A DNA stretch of 24,759 bases from Hondaea fermentalgiana (taxonomy: Eukaryota; Sar; Bigyra; Thraustochytrida; Thraustochytriidae): contig NPFB01000196.1 of the NCBI GenBank assembly GCA_014084085.1, positions 1-24,759 of the forward strand, in the 5' to 3' direction. Made by a program: the position numbers and the translations under genes. The notes beneath the pieces are model-generated. The model saw nothing but the letters and a program-made list of their open reading frames with translations. It did no database searches and was not told the origin of the DNA. Positions 15,403 to 24,019 of the stretch are shown here, in pieces (within the stretch, counting starts at the first letter, position 1; each line of letters begins with the position of its first letter).

Positions 15403-16089
15403 TCTTGTGCTGTCTGTGACCCCTTGAATTCCCTCCCTTGCTCTGCTCCCTCTTCTCCCTGTGCTTGAGCCTGTGCTTCTTCTTCTCCAAGATGCAGGAT
15501 TGCTTTCTCGCCAAGTCGCCTGCCTGCCTGCCCCGTCAGTCCCGTGCAGCAGCTCAGCTCACTGCTCGCCGCAGGAAGTTGTCTGGTCGTCGTCGTCTCC
15601 TGGCTTCGCAGCCAACTGGTTCTGCTCGCTCCCCGGCGCCTGCGGCTTCGCAGCTGGCCTCCTCGGCGGCTCCGATGCGGGACTGCGAGCTCGCTCGCTC
15701 CCCTTCGCCATCGACGCCGTCGCGCCGCTGAGCAGCATAACGCAGCGGCTAGGGCGATGCCCGGGTTCGCGCGCCTCCCCGCCGCCCCTTTTCCGGGCGC
15801 GAACCCGTCTTTTCACGGTCGAGACGCAGAGGCAGACATGCAGACAGACAGACGGTCGCCGGAGAGGCCGTTGTCGCCGCCGCGTCTCGCGCGCCGGGAC
15901 GCGTCGCCGTGGCTGCCCCTGCCGCGCCCGACTTCACCTGCCTGCCTCCGTCTCCCGGCCAAAGAAAAGCAAGCGCGGCCGCCGCGGAAACGGGAAGCGT
16001 GGCCGCTGCACCGCCGGTCTTTCCTTTGCGGCCCGTGGCTTTTACAGCAGTTTACAGTTAGTTTACTTCATCGCCCGGCGCATCGACGG

Positions 16090-16123
16090 GGCGCACACGG
16101 GTCGCGCGCGACCCGTGTGCGCC
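16090..16123. repeat. 34-bp perfect palindrome
   Basis: The half-site ggcgcacacgggtcgcg (16090-16106) is followed with no spacer by its exact reverse complement (16107-16123). Symmetry stops abruptly on both sides. It could extrude as a cruciform or bind a dimeric protein. Confidence 0.95.
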
Positions 16124-16410
16124 GCCTGCTAGCTACTATGTAACTAACCCTGGGAGGGAGGGTCACTGCAGTCGCGGTGAGGCGTGCCAGGCAGAACCGG
16201 ATTTCAACCAGAAAAGGCGCGCAAGAGGGCCGCCAAGACGCGCCGCTCCTCGCGTACGCCGACGCGCGCGGCGCCGCCATGGCGGGGCGGGGAAGGGGAG
16301 AGGGAGCCCAGGCAGCGATGCCGCGGCGCCGCTGGCTCGCCCGGCGCTGCGGCGCGGAAGGGGAGCGAGGGGAAGGGAGAGAAGATGAGCAAAGTGGAGT
16401 GACGGAAAGG

Positions 16411-16434
16411 GACGTCGGCCGCGCGGCCGACGTC
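16411..16434. repeat. 24-bp perfect palindrome
   Basis: The half-site gacgtcggccgc (16411-16422) is followed without spacer by its exact reverse complement. It lies about 290 bases from the 34-bp palindrome and shares no obvious sequence with it. Confidence 0.93.
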
Positions 16435-17380
16435 ACGAAGAGGGGCTTTGACGTTGCAGGCCTCGGCCGTGAGTCGTCCGCGCGAGGCTGGACTCGGCTT
16501 CGGGCGCTGGGGGAACTCTACATGGCAGTCAGTATGTGTCATGATGAGCGAGCGGGGGCTAAAACGTCGACGATCCCGCCTGGAATGGCGGCAGCAGGGC
16601 GAGTGACGACAACTCGACGCGGCGATCGATGCATCGCTTTCCTCTGCCAGTCGGCCAGCCAGCCAGCCAGCCAGCTAGCCGCCAGCCATGCAAAACAAAC
16701 CTCGCTCGCGCTTCAACAACCACGCCCAGAACGGGGCGGGGAGGAGGAGGAGGAGGAGGAGGCCGTACGCACAGATTGGTGCGCAAGGCAGGCACGCGGA
16801 GAAGGAACCGGGACGACTGGACTGACTGCGACACCGCCGTCAATGGTTGGCAGAGGAGGAGGACAAGGAGGCATCTCGCGTCTTGGGGATATTTCTGGCG
16901 GAGGGCCACGGTAGGACGAAGCTGAGACGAAACGACTCGGCAAGGGGAAGCGAGGCTCTTCACATCAACGTGGGTGGACAAGCACGGAGAAGAAGAAATC
17001 AACGGCCTGCAACGACACTTTCACCAGCGTGTAGTACCGGGTGGTCTCGAAACTGGTCAAGATCAGTCAAGGTATGGCATAATCAATCGGTCACAAACAC
17101 GCAAGATTCATCAAATCTTAAACAGAACGGCTGGGAACAGCAAGGCTGAGAGAGCCTGACCACGAAGATTCCGAGGTGACGATGGCGGTGACGACGGCAA
17201 CGAAGCAGGAAGAACGGTGACCTAGGAACCCGTCTGCCCGCTTTCGCAGCAGATACTCGACAAGATATTCCACGGGAAGAGTTTCAATCGCGGGCACGCT
17301 TAAAGACCCGGGCCTTTTCGCCGCATTGCGGACAACGCATTTCCGCCTCCTTTCTTCACGCAACGTGAGAGACGTTCCTC

Positions 17381-18331
17381 TTAGAGCTCGGGCACTTGAT
17401 CGAATTCGTCGTCCGAGTCGTCTGCCTTTGCGGCATTCGCGGAATCGAGCGCCGAGCCTTGCTCAACATCGGCCTCTCCGCTCGGTGCTACCATCGCAGA
17501 GGCCTTCGCCGCGACTTCAGGTGTAATCGGCGTCCTCTTGTAGAGCGGGAGGTTGTCACGGAGGTCGAGAATTGCGCCTCGCACACGCGCCATGAGAGCC
17601 TCTTTGGTCTCGTTCTCACCAGGATAGAGAGGCTCGCCGATGCCGATTTCAATGGTGGCTGGCTGCATGTACCACGAATCACTGGGCCACGCCGTGTGAT
17701 TGCCCCACATGGCGAGTGGGACGATGGGTACCTTGTTCTTGACGGCTGCGTCAAAGAAGCCGGGTTTGAACTCCTTGAGAACACCCGTGGGCGAAAGCGT
17801 GCCTTCGGGAAAGACACAAATGCCAATATTATTCTGCAAGTATCGGCCCACGGTGTCCATCATTGGGCCCACGGTACCAGGCTTGATGCCCCACTTGCCG
17901 TCGGGCTTTTTCTTAAAGTACACCGGCAAATCACCTTGGATCTTGAGGCTCCAGCCAGCGATTGGGATTTGAAAGACGCCGGCCTTGGCGATAAAGTTCA
18001 CGGCTGTGCGCGGCATAAAGACGGCGCACAGCATAAAGGCGTCTGCAAAGGTGAGATGGTTCGACATATAGATGGCACGCTGAGGCAGCTTGCCCTTCCA
18101 CTGATGCCGCCGGCGGACCTTGACAGTCCAAAAGGGGTTGAGCTTGACGCAAAAGATGAGTGCTGCTGAGCGAAAAATTCTACCCATGAGCCTCAAGCGC
18201 TTGTACTTGGGCATCATCCACGCAAAGGTGATCCAGCAAATAATTTGCAGCAGAAACGCCAGCACGAACGCAGTCACAGCAGACATGAAAAAGTACGTCG
18301 TCGCCAACACGGAGACGACACGACCCGCCAT
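17381..18331 (-). CDS. PlsC-type 1-acyl-sn-glycerol-3-phosphate acyltransferase (LPAAT)
   Basis: This enzyme would acylate lysophosphatidic acid to phosphatidic acid in glycerolipid synthesis, most likely at the endoplasmic reticulum. The 316-residue chain starts with a hydrophobic segment of about 30 residues (10-38), a probable membrane anchor. The acyltransferase domain follows, with the catalytic NHLTFAD (NHx4D, 91-97), the substrate-binding FPEGTLS (174-180), FKPGFF (188-193) and IVPLAMWG (203-210). The C-terminal 40 residues are acidic and poorly ordered looking. The start has an ideal context (gccaccATGG). Length and motifs fit a LPAAT, but related PlsC enzymes acting on other lysophospholipids cannot be excluded. 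The phospholipase D gene, another phosphatidic-acid producer, lies about 2.3 kb away. Confidence 0.92.
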   Translation of the reverse strand: MAGRVVSVLATTYFFMSAVTAFVLAFLLQIICWITFAWMMPKYKRLRLMGRIFRSAALIFCVKLNPFWTVKVRRRHQWKGKLPQRAIYMSNHLTFADAFMLCAVFMPRTAVNFIAKAGVFQIPIAGWSLKIQGDLPVYFKKKPDGKWGIKPGTVGPMMDTVGRYLQNNIGICVFPEGTLSPTGVLKEFKPGFFDAAVKNKVPIVPLAMWGNHTAWPSDSWYMQPATIEIGIGEPLYPGENETKEALMARVRGAILDLRDNLPLYKRTPITPEVAAKASAMVAPSGEADVEQGSALDSANAAKADDSDDEFDQVPEL

Positions 18332-18491
18332 GGTGGCTTGCTTGCGACAACAAGGCCTTGCTTGACCTCCTTTACGTCTTTCTCTTGATCAGTTTGAGCT
18401 CTACTTCTCGAACAGCTTTGCACGCGGACTCCCTCGCTCGTCCGACGACTCCGTCCTTGTCAGCAGCACAGCGTTCAAAGTCCTTCGTGGG

Positions 18492-18520
18492 AAAGAAGAA
18501 GAAGAAGAAGAAGAAGAAGA
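18492..18520. repeat. Trinucleotide microsatellite (GAA)n
   Basis: About nine uninterrupted AAG/GAA units, read directly, located about 165 bases upstream of the acyltransferase start on its non-template side. Confidence 0.9.
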
Positions 18521-18956
18521 TGGAGAAGCTCAAGCCGAGACAAGCGAGCGAACGTGCGAGCGAGGGCCGCGCTCTCCACCTGCGTTGTCCGAACGCCGCG
18601 GCGCCAAGGATCCCAGCAGCGCGCCGCGACCTGCGCTACGATCCTCGTTCGTGTTTTGCACGTGCGCATGCCGTGCCACCGGCCTTCTGACTACTAAAAG
18701 TCTCTCTCTCTCTCTCTCTCTACTGTCAAATGACAGACACACACACACGCACTCGCACACACTCACCCTCACGAACACGTGCCTCCGAGGCGGGTCCGGG
18801 TCGCGGCCGCAAGCGCAACAAAGCACGCCGCAAGTGAACAATGGCTCCTACAGCACGTGCTTTCTCCACTTGCGCGCGCAGCAGCCACAGCTGCCAGGCT
18901 GCCTGGCACGGCCCGCCCGGCTTCTAGGACCAAAGCAGGAGTACGTAAAAGGGAAG

Positions 18957-19034
18957 TATGCGCAACCCGTTTTGGTCGCGCAACCCATTTTCGGAGAGAG
19001 GGCGAAAAAGGGTTGCGCATAGTTGGGGTTGCGC
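18957..19034. repeat. Inverted array of GCGCAACCC motifs
   Basis: Four copies of the 9-base motif occur in 78 bases: two forward (within 18957-18986) and two reversed (within 19010-19034). The outermost forward copy and the first reverse copy extend to a perfect 12-base inverted repeat, tatgcgcaaccc (18957-18968) and gggttgcgcata (19010-19021). The array lies about 250-320 bases upstream of the YJU2 start and could be a regulatory binding cluster or a hairpin. Confidence 0.75.
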
Positions 19035-19280
19035 CGCGCGGCAAAGCTGAAAGGCGGGCAACGAAGAGCGAGCGTGCGAGCGAGCGGGCGAGTGCGCGGC
19101 CACTCGCGGCGGCGTTGGGGAGGGAGGGGAGGAGGGGCCTTGCGCTCGCACAGGGGCGGAGGACCTTGTGGAATTGACCGCGCGCTAGATCCTGCCCGGG
19201 TGCCTGCCTGTTTTGTGTGGCTGCAGTGTTGTCCGCAAAGAAAGAGAAGAAGAAGAAGAAGAAAAGGAGAAAAAGACACC

Positions 19281-20228
19281 ATGGGTGACCGCAAGGAGAT
19301 CAACAAGTACTTTAGCCCGGACTTTGATCCGCGGAAAAAGGTGCCTGGCGTCAAGATTGACCGCGATGCGGCGCAGCCGATCCGACTGATGCTGCCCTTT
19401 GGGCTCAGGTGCATTTCGTGCGATAACACGATGGCGAAGCAGCTCAAAGTGAACGCCACCAAGGAGACCGCCAAGGGTATGGACTATCTCGGCATGCGAC
19501 GCTTCCGGTTCAGATTCAAATGTCCCAGGTGCAAGGCGCCTGTGACATTCTTGACAGATCCTGAAAACGCTGACTATGAAATAGAGTCCGGTGGAAAGCG
19601 CTCGTATGACTTTACGCTTGAGCGTAAGCGTGAAGAAATGGCCGCGCAGCGCCAAAAAGCTCTCGAAGAAGCTGAGGAAGGAGGCGAATCAGCAGAAGCA
19701 TCAATGCGCAAGCTTGAGGACCGCACGCTCAATTCCAAGGTTGAAATGGAAACCATGGAGGCGCTCGAAGACTTGCGTGCGCAGAACCGTAAACGCGAGC
19801 GAGTAAGTGACCCCATTTCTGCGCTGCAACGTAACAAGGATCGTGCCACAGAGCCAACTCCTGAAGAACTTGCAGCAGAGGCCGCGGAAGATGAAGCCGC
19901 TGCGCGCGAGGCATTCGCAGCAAAACGAGCAAAAGTGCATCGGATCAACGAGAACAATGATGACGTCGACGACGATGATAAGGGTGCTAAGATTACGCCT
20001 CTACATGCTCAAATGACCAAGTCGAGTCAGCCAACAAACGCGCAAAGAGGCGAAACCAATTCTGCCTCGACCGGTGGACTCTTGCTTGCGCCTGCCGCTC
20101 TTGGTGTTAAAGGCCGTAAAAAGAAGGCCAACAAGAAAAAGATAAAAAAGGCAGAAAAAGCATTACCAGCGACGGGGCTTCTCGCCTACGCCTCATCTTC
20201 CGATGATGATGACGACGACGACGAATAG
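19281..20228 (+). CDS. Pre-mRNA splicing factor YJU2 (CWC16/CCDC94 family)
   Basis: YJU2 acts in the spliceosome around the first transesterification step, docking the branch helix in the Prp19-associated complex. The 315-residue chain matches the family from its first residue: MGDRKEINKYFSPDFDP, then IRLMLPFGLRC. Two CxxC pairs (Cys44/47 and Cys81/84) form the zinc-binding site, and TDPENADYEIESG (92-104) is a family hallmark. A charged helical segment (about 115-180) has the typical LEDRTLNSKVEMETMEALEDL stretch in part. The C-terminal half is variable, ending in a Lys-rich cluster (likely nuclear localisation) and a short Ser/Asp tail. The start (acaccATGG) is well supported by homology. 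The related CCDC130 branch is less likely because of the N-terminal motif. Its presence shows that the organism splices, although no intron is seen in this window. Confidence 0.94.
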   Translation: MGDRKEINKYFSPDFDPRKKVPGVKIDRDAAQPIRLMLPFGLRCISCDNTMAKQLKVNATKETAKGMDYLGMRRFRFRFKCPRCKAPVTFLTDPENADYEIESGGKRSYDFTLERKREEMAAQRQKALEEAEEGGESAEASMRKLEDRTLNSKVEMETMEALEDLRAQNRKRERVSDPISALQRNKDRATEPTPEELAAEAAEDEAAAREAFAAKRAKVHRINENNDDVDDDDKGAKITPLHAQMTKSSQPTNAQRGETNSASTGGLLLAPAALGVKGRKKKANKKKIKKAEKALPATGLLAYASSSDDDDDDDE

Positions 20229-20656
20229 ATACTTGCCGCAGCCCAATGAGCAAGGAAAAGAGAAAAGGAAAAAAAAAAACGCAGGGTCTCGTCTTGTGTG
20301 AAAGGGCCATGCTACAATCAGAACAACGAAGCCTAGAAGCCTGCTTTGAAAGACGAGAAATTTCAAGGACAACAAGTCAAATGTACAAATGGTTGTCATA
20401 GTCTATAATCGGCAAGAGAGCGCGCACGAGTTTGTCTCCGTCGCGTAAGACTCATGGCGAGCCAATTTTCATGTGGCAACAAGTCAGATGTACAAATGGT
20501 TGCCATAGTCTACAGTCGTGAAGAGAGCGCGCACGAGTTTGTCTCTGCCGCGTGAACTCATGGCGAGCCGCACAGCACTTGAGACGGAACATCTTGCATC
20601 CAAGGAAAGATTTGTAAAATATCTGATGGTGAGTATAAACGGTATAACTCCAGTAT
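20229..20656. other. Convergent 3' spacer with a tandem duplication
   Basis: It lies between the stops of YJU2 and the phospholipase D gene and should contain both 3' UTRs. About half of it is a tandem duplication (20358-20569). Nothing else is recognisable. Confidence 0.6.
20358..20569. repeat. Tandem duplication, unit about 106 bases
   Basis: Copy 1 is 20358-20463 and copy 2 is 20464-20569. They are directly adjacent and share long identical runs, including agagagcgcgcacgagtttg and actcatggcgagcc. Within a core of about 93 bases I count about seven transitions, two transversions and a single-base indel. No open frame is preserved, so this is a non-coding 3' flank duplication. Confidence 0.9.
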
Positions 20657-23600
20657 TTAGGTAGTGAGCTCGTCAGGGAGCTTGGTCTTGGCGCCGAGAA
20701 TGCGCGAGTGAGGAAAGTCAGGAAAGTGGTACAGTCCATCGACCGTGGTCACGCGGCCGTCCTCAGAGTCAATGTGGTAAGGGTACGTCATGAGGTGACC
20801 AGGAACGTTTTCGTTGTGTTCGTCATCAATGTAGTATTTCCAGTTCTTGAAGGCGCGCTCCTGAATGAGACGGATGCAATCGATCGACGAGGGACGCTGA
20901 AGAATGGAGGGATCAAAGTCCTCGTCCTCGGCAATGGAGCCACCAAGATGCTCGGCCCAGAGGGACATGCGGAAACCATAGACGAGCCCGCGCGGCGTCG
21001 CAGACTCTGTAGCGATACGCGACATTTCGTACATGGAAGCACCGATTTCGGAATCGCGCGAGCCGTCAAAGGAGCGCTGGTTGATGTTTGCGCTGCCAAT
21101 GACAGCCACGGCATCATCGACGATGAGGAGCTTCGAATGTACATAAATCTGAAAGCGACGGCGGGCTTGCGCGCTGTGCGCCACCTCCTTGTAATCCTCT
21201 TCGCAGTAGTCACGGTCCTCGTTATTACGCATGGATTGCTGGGCCGAAAGAGGCTTGGGCGTTGGCTTACCCTGTTGCTTGACAGAACCTGCCGGATCAG
21301 ACTGCGGCACCGTTTCCGTGGGCATCTTGTCCTCATCTTCGGTGTCGTGGTTTTCCATGGCCTTTTCGCGCTTCGACTCGGCAGCCTCACGGTTACCCAA
21401 AAAGTACACGGAAAAGTAGTCCGTGACCGCGCGATCCTTGACATTGTGCTTTTTCAGCGCCTCCGAGATGCGGCGGTAGACCATGGAGATCGTAAAGTAC
21501 TGGTAGCGCAAGATCTGCATGACGGCCTTGTCGCTCGGGAGGCCTTCGCAAAACAGCGGAATGACAAGGTAGACGTGGAAGGCTTCGTTGGCGGCGATCT
21601 TGTTGCAGACTTTGGAGGCCAACTCAATGGGAATGAGGTTGCTCGCGCCGCTGCGCTTGGCCTTATCCCACAGATGACAGCCACCAATAAAGTACTGGGA
21701 CTCAATGTAGATAAAGTGCTTTGCCGAGCGAATGTGGTGCACATAGGCGCGATGCACGCTGTTGTCAACCTTGATGCCCTTGTCAAAGAAGGCATTGGGT
21801 GCCTTGATGCCCTTTTCGAGGCGTGCCGAGTCCTCGTTAATCGAACGCACGATTTGCACGACCTTGTCGCCATTCGCCGTGGAAAAGACCTCCTCGTTCC
21901 AGGACTCGGCCCGCTCGCGCGTCTCCGAGACAAGCTGATCCGCCTCCTTTTGCAGCTCTTCAATGTCCTCGTCGGAGATATCCGAAAGATCATCGTCGTC
22001 GTACTCTTCCAGACGGTCCGTATCATCACCGGCGCGGCCAAAGGCGGCCTCGTCGGTGTGCGAGCCGACGTGGAGGAGAGATTCGGTGCGGCCAACAATC
22101 TGCTCGCGCTTCTCGTTGAGAAAAGAAGAAGGCAGCGCGGCCTCGCCAGGACTGTCCTTGAGAAGGTCCATGAGGTTCTTCATGCGCATGCCGCGGGCCA
22201 GCCACTTGGACTTGCTGCCCAAGCAGCCACCAAAGGGCTGGCGGTGGTTGCCGACCTGTCTGTGCCATCGCTCGATATAGTTCTTGAGGACGTCGGCGGC
22301 CGCGCGGCCGGTGATTCGCGTGTGAATGTCCTGCCAGGGCTGGCGGGGGCCCTGCTCCGGGTCAGCAACGTCAGCCGGCAGGCAGTTCTGGTAGTAGTCA
22401 TCCTTGTGAGCGCGATTCAGCGAAGCAAAGAGCGGCTTGTCCGAGTCATCGTAGCGCCCCGAGGTCACATCGATGCCGCCAAGAAAGGCAGCGAGCGCCT
22501 GGACCTTGGCATTGCGGTGGCGGCGGTGCTTGACGCGCAGCTGAGCAGCGTCCGAAGGCTTGACATCCATAATGATGGTCTTTTGGTGGTGCGTGTACGC
22601 ATAGGACATTTTGGCAAGGCTGCTAAAGAGTCCGCTCGGGTCCTCGCGCGGGGTCTTGACGGCCATGACGCCGGATCCTTCAAAGAACTTGACGCATTCC
22701 TCGTCAAGAGTCCCCATGACGCCCGTGGTGACCGAGGTACTGGAAATATCGTCCCACACCATGACCATGACAATGAGGCCCTCCCTCGCCTTCTTTTTCA
22801 GCAGGTTGCCCAGCGTGAGCTTGCTTTCGTGGTTCGGGCCAGTGCGCACCAGACGGATAAAGGGGTTGACGGACCATCCGCAGATGCAAATGAAATGCTC
22901 GGCGCTGTCAATGGCGTTGTACAGGTCCTTCCAGCAACTGCGCGCACGAAAGGGGTCGAGCTCCTCGCCCTCGTTGCCGAGCTCGATCTGTGGAATCACG
23001 TTGCCAATGCCCGGCTGATGTGCGCTTTGATACATGACAAAGTGATCACCACGGCGCGGAGGAAAGTATGTGTTGGGCACCGTCAGCGGGTGGATGTTGG
23101 TGAGACGCTGCGGTTTGATTTTGGGGTTTTGCAGGCGCGCCTGGAAGGCCTTTTCGCGCTTCGCCACGAGCGTCTTGACGGGCGTGTAGCGCATCTTGAT
23201 CGAGAGCCAGCCGTACTTGCTGCCCTTCTTGCGGCGTCTGCGCTTCGCGGCCGAGTCTTCGCCGGCCCAGTTTGAGCCTTCGGCGGCTTCTTCAAGGTCG
23301 TAGATTTCATTTTTGCTGCGCGAGAGCGGGAACTCGCCTTCGATCGACCGACCGCTCTGCAGGATCTGGCTCCACGAAAAGCTGACCTGGCCCAGGTACT
23401 GGTCGCCGCCCAGATCCGCGTCCATGACGCGGAAGGTGATGACCTTGGCGTCGTGGGCGACGTCCATGGAGAGGTACTCGTTCCAGTTGGGACGCAGAGT
23501 ATTGCTGCGGACGCTCGTCCGTGCGATGCGCGCGTTGTCCAGCTTGACCTTGACGTACGGGTCGGAGAGCCCGAAGAGGCCGCACTTGCAAATGTTTGGC

Positions 23601-24019
23601 AGACATTGCATCGGCAAGCAGGCGGCGCAGCCATCCTTGTTCACCAGGCGCCGTGCCTTTTCTGCGAGGAAGTCGATGCGGCCGTGGATGAAGTGGGTCT
23701 GGTCGGCGACCGTGTATCCGGGTCCGCTGGGGTCTCCGCCGTCTTCGACGCCGTCTTCATCTTCGTCTTCGGACGAGTAGTCGCTCTGGCCCTCGACGTC
23801 TGGGTCCTTGTTCTCCTCCTTGGGGTCGGCCTCGTCCAGCTCGTCCGGGTTCGTCACGTGCTCCGTGACCGGGTCTCCCCTCGCCTCGGCCTGGGCCTCG
23901 GGCTTGGCCTGCGGCTCCTCGGTCCGCTCGCCGTCCTGCGCGCCCTGCTGCTGCTCCTGCTGCTGCTCCTGGTCCTGCTGCTTGGGCGGCACGGGCGGCT
24001 GCCCCTCCTCCTCGCCCAT
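20657..24019 (-). CDS. Plant-type C2-phospholipase D
   Basis: This enzyme hydrolyses phosphatidylcholine or related lipids to phosphatidic acid and head group. The product is 1120 residues. A Gln/Glu-rich, strongly acidic N-terminus (1 to about 105) precedes a C2 domain (about 108-280) with SDPYVKVKLDN and MDADLGGDQYLGQ, which carry Asp residues suited to calcium binding. The catalytic core follows the plant C2-PLD order: GDHFVMYQSAHQPG, GWSVNPFIRLVR, the first HxKxxxxD motif HQKTIIMD (His478), GGIDVTSGRYD, DIHTRITG, YIESQYFIGG, and the second motif HSKLLIVDD (His961) followed by SANINQRSFDGSRDSEIG. The C-terminus ends LTT as in plant enzymes. The two catalytic motifs are about 480 residues apart, roughly 150 more than in plant PLD-alpha, because of an acidic insert. 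The ATG at 24019 is the first good start (G at -3, G at +4). Confidence 0.95.
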   Translation of the reverse strand: MGEEEGQPPVPPKQQDQEQQQEQQQGAQDGERTEEPQAKPEAQAEARGDPVTEHVTNPDELDEADPKEENKDPDVEGQSDYSSEDEDEDGVEDGGDPSGPGYTVADQTHFIHGRIDFLAEKARRLVNKDGCAACLPMQCLPNICKCGLFGLSDPYVKVKLDNARIARTSVRSNTLRPNWNEYLSMDVAHDAKVITFRVMDADLGGDQYLGQVSFSWSQILQSGRSIEGEFPLSRSKNEIYDLEEAAEGSNWAGEDSAAKRRRRKKGSKYGWLSIKMRYTPVKTLVAKREKAFQARLQNPKIKPQRLTNIHPLTVPNTYFPPRRGDHFVMYQSAHQPGIGNVIPQIELGNEGEELDPFRARSCWKDLYNAIDSAEHFICICGWSVNPFIRLVRTGPNHESKLTLGNLLKKKAREGLIVMVMVWDDISSTSVTTGVMGTLDEECVKFFEGSGVMAVKTPREDPSGLFSSLAKMSYAYTHHQKTIIMDVKPSDAAQLRVKHRRHRNAKVQALAAFLGGIDVTSGRYDDSDKPLFASLNRAHKDDYYQNCLPADVADPEQGPRQPWQDIHTRITGRAAADVLKNYIERWHRQVGNHRQPFGGCLGSKSKWLARGMRMKNLMDLLKDSPGEAALPSSFLNEKREQIVGRTESLLHVGSHTDEAAFGRAGDDTDRLEEYDDDDLSDISDEDIEELQKEADQLVSETRERAESWNEEVFSTANGDKVVQIVRSINEDSARLEKGIKAPNAFFDKGIKVDNSVHRAYVHHIRSAKHFIYIESQYFIGGCHLWDKAKRSGASNLIPIELASKVCNKIAANEAFHVYLVIPLFCEGLPSDKAVMQILRYQYFTISMVYRRISEALKKHNVKDRAVTDYFSVYFLGNREAAESKREKAMENHDTEDEDKMPTETVPQSDPAGSVKQQGKPTPKPLSAQQSMRNNEDRDYCEEDYKEVAHSAQARRRFQIYVHSKLLIVDDAVAVIGSANINQRSFDGSRDSEIGASMYEMSRIATESATPRGLVYGFRMSLWAEHLGGSIAEDEDFDPSILQRPSSIDCIRLIQERAFKNWKYYIDDEHNENVPGHLMTYPYHIDSEDGRVTTVDGLYHFPDFPHSRILGAKTKLPDELTT

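Larger units (their letters stand above)
15403..17380. other. GC-rich spacer upstream of the FNT gene, with perfect palindromes
   Basis: No gene is supported in these 2 kb. The left part, nearest 15402, should hold the FNT promoter; the right part includes the 3' UTR of the acyltransferase gene. The block around 15600-16500 is very GC-rich and carries a 34-base and a 24-base perfect palindrome. Short tandem motifs occur (agccagcc near 16655-16680, ggaggaggagg near 16740-16765). Long open frames here translate into Arg/Ala/Pro-rich low-complexity sequence with no recognised domain. Confidence 0.6.
18332..19280. promoter_or_regulatory. Divergent promoter region between LPAAT and YJU2, rich in simple repeats
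   Basis: The acyltransferase is read leftwards and YJU2 rightwards, so this 950-base spacer should hold both promoters. It contains a GAA run (about 18492-18520), a CT run (about 18701-18721), an imperfect CA-rich run (about 18735-18770), an inverted array of GCGCAACCC motifs (18957-19034), and a purine-rich leader (about 19237-19275) just before the YJU2 ATG. The middle is strongly GC-rich. No definite core element is seen. Confidence 0.5.

Noticed and set aside
15461..16143. Possible genes of about 200 residues in the spacer after the FNT start
   Set aside because: The translations are Arg/Pro/Ala-rich, without domains, and present in two overlapping frames at once.
20708..23275. Open frame of 855 codons antisense to the phospholipase D gene
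   Set aside because: The opposite strand encodes an unmistakable C2-PLD. The antisense frame translates into repetitive Val/Leu/Arg-rich sequence with no domain and is explained by GC-biased third codon positions.
17381..24019. A lipid gene cluster (acyltransferase plus phospholipase D) acting as one system
   Set aside because: Both make phosphatidic acid, but an unrelated splicing factor lies between them, orientation and promoters are separate, and eukaryotic neighbours are usually unlinked in function. Only two genes fit, so I treat it as coincidence.
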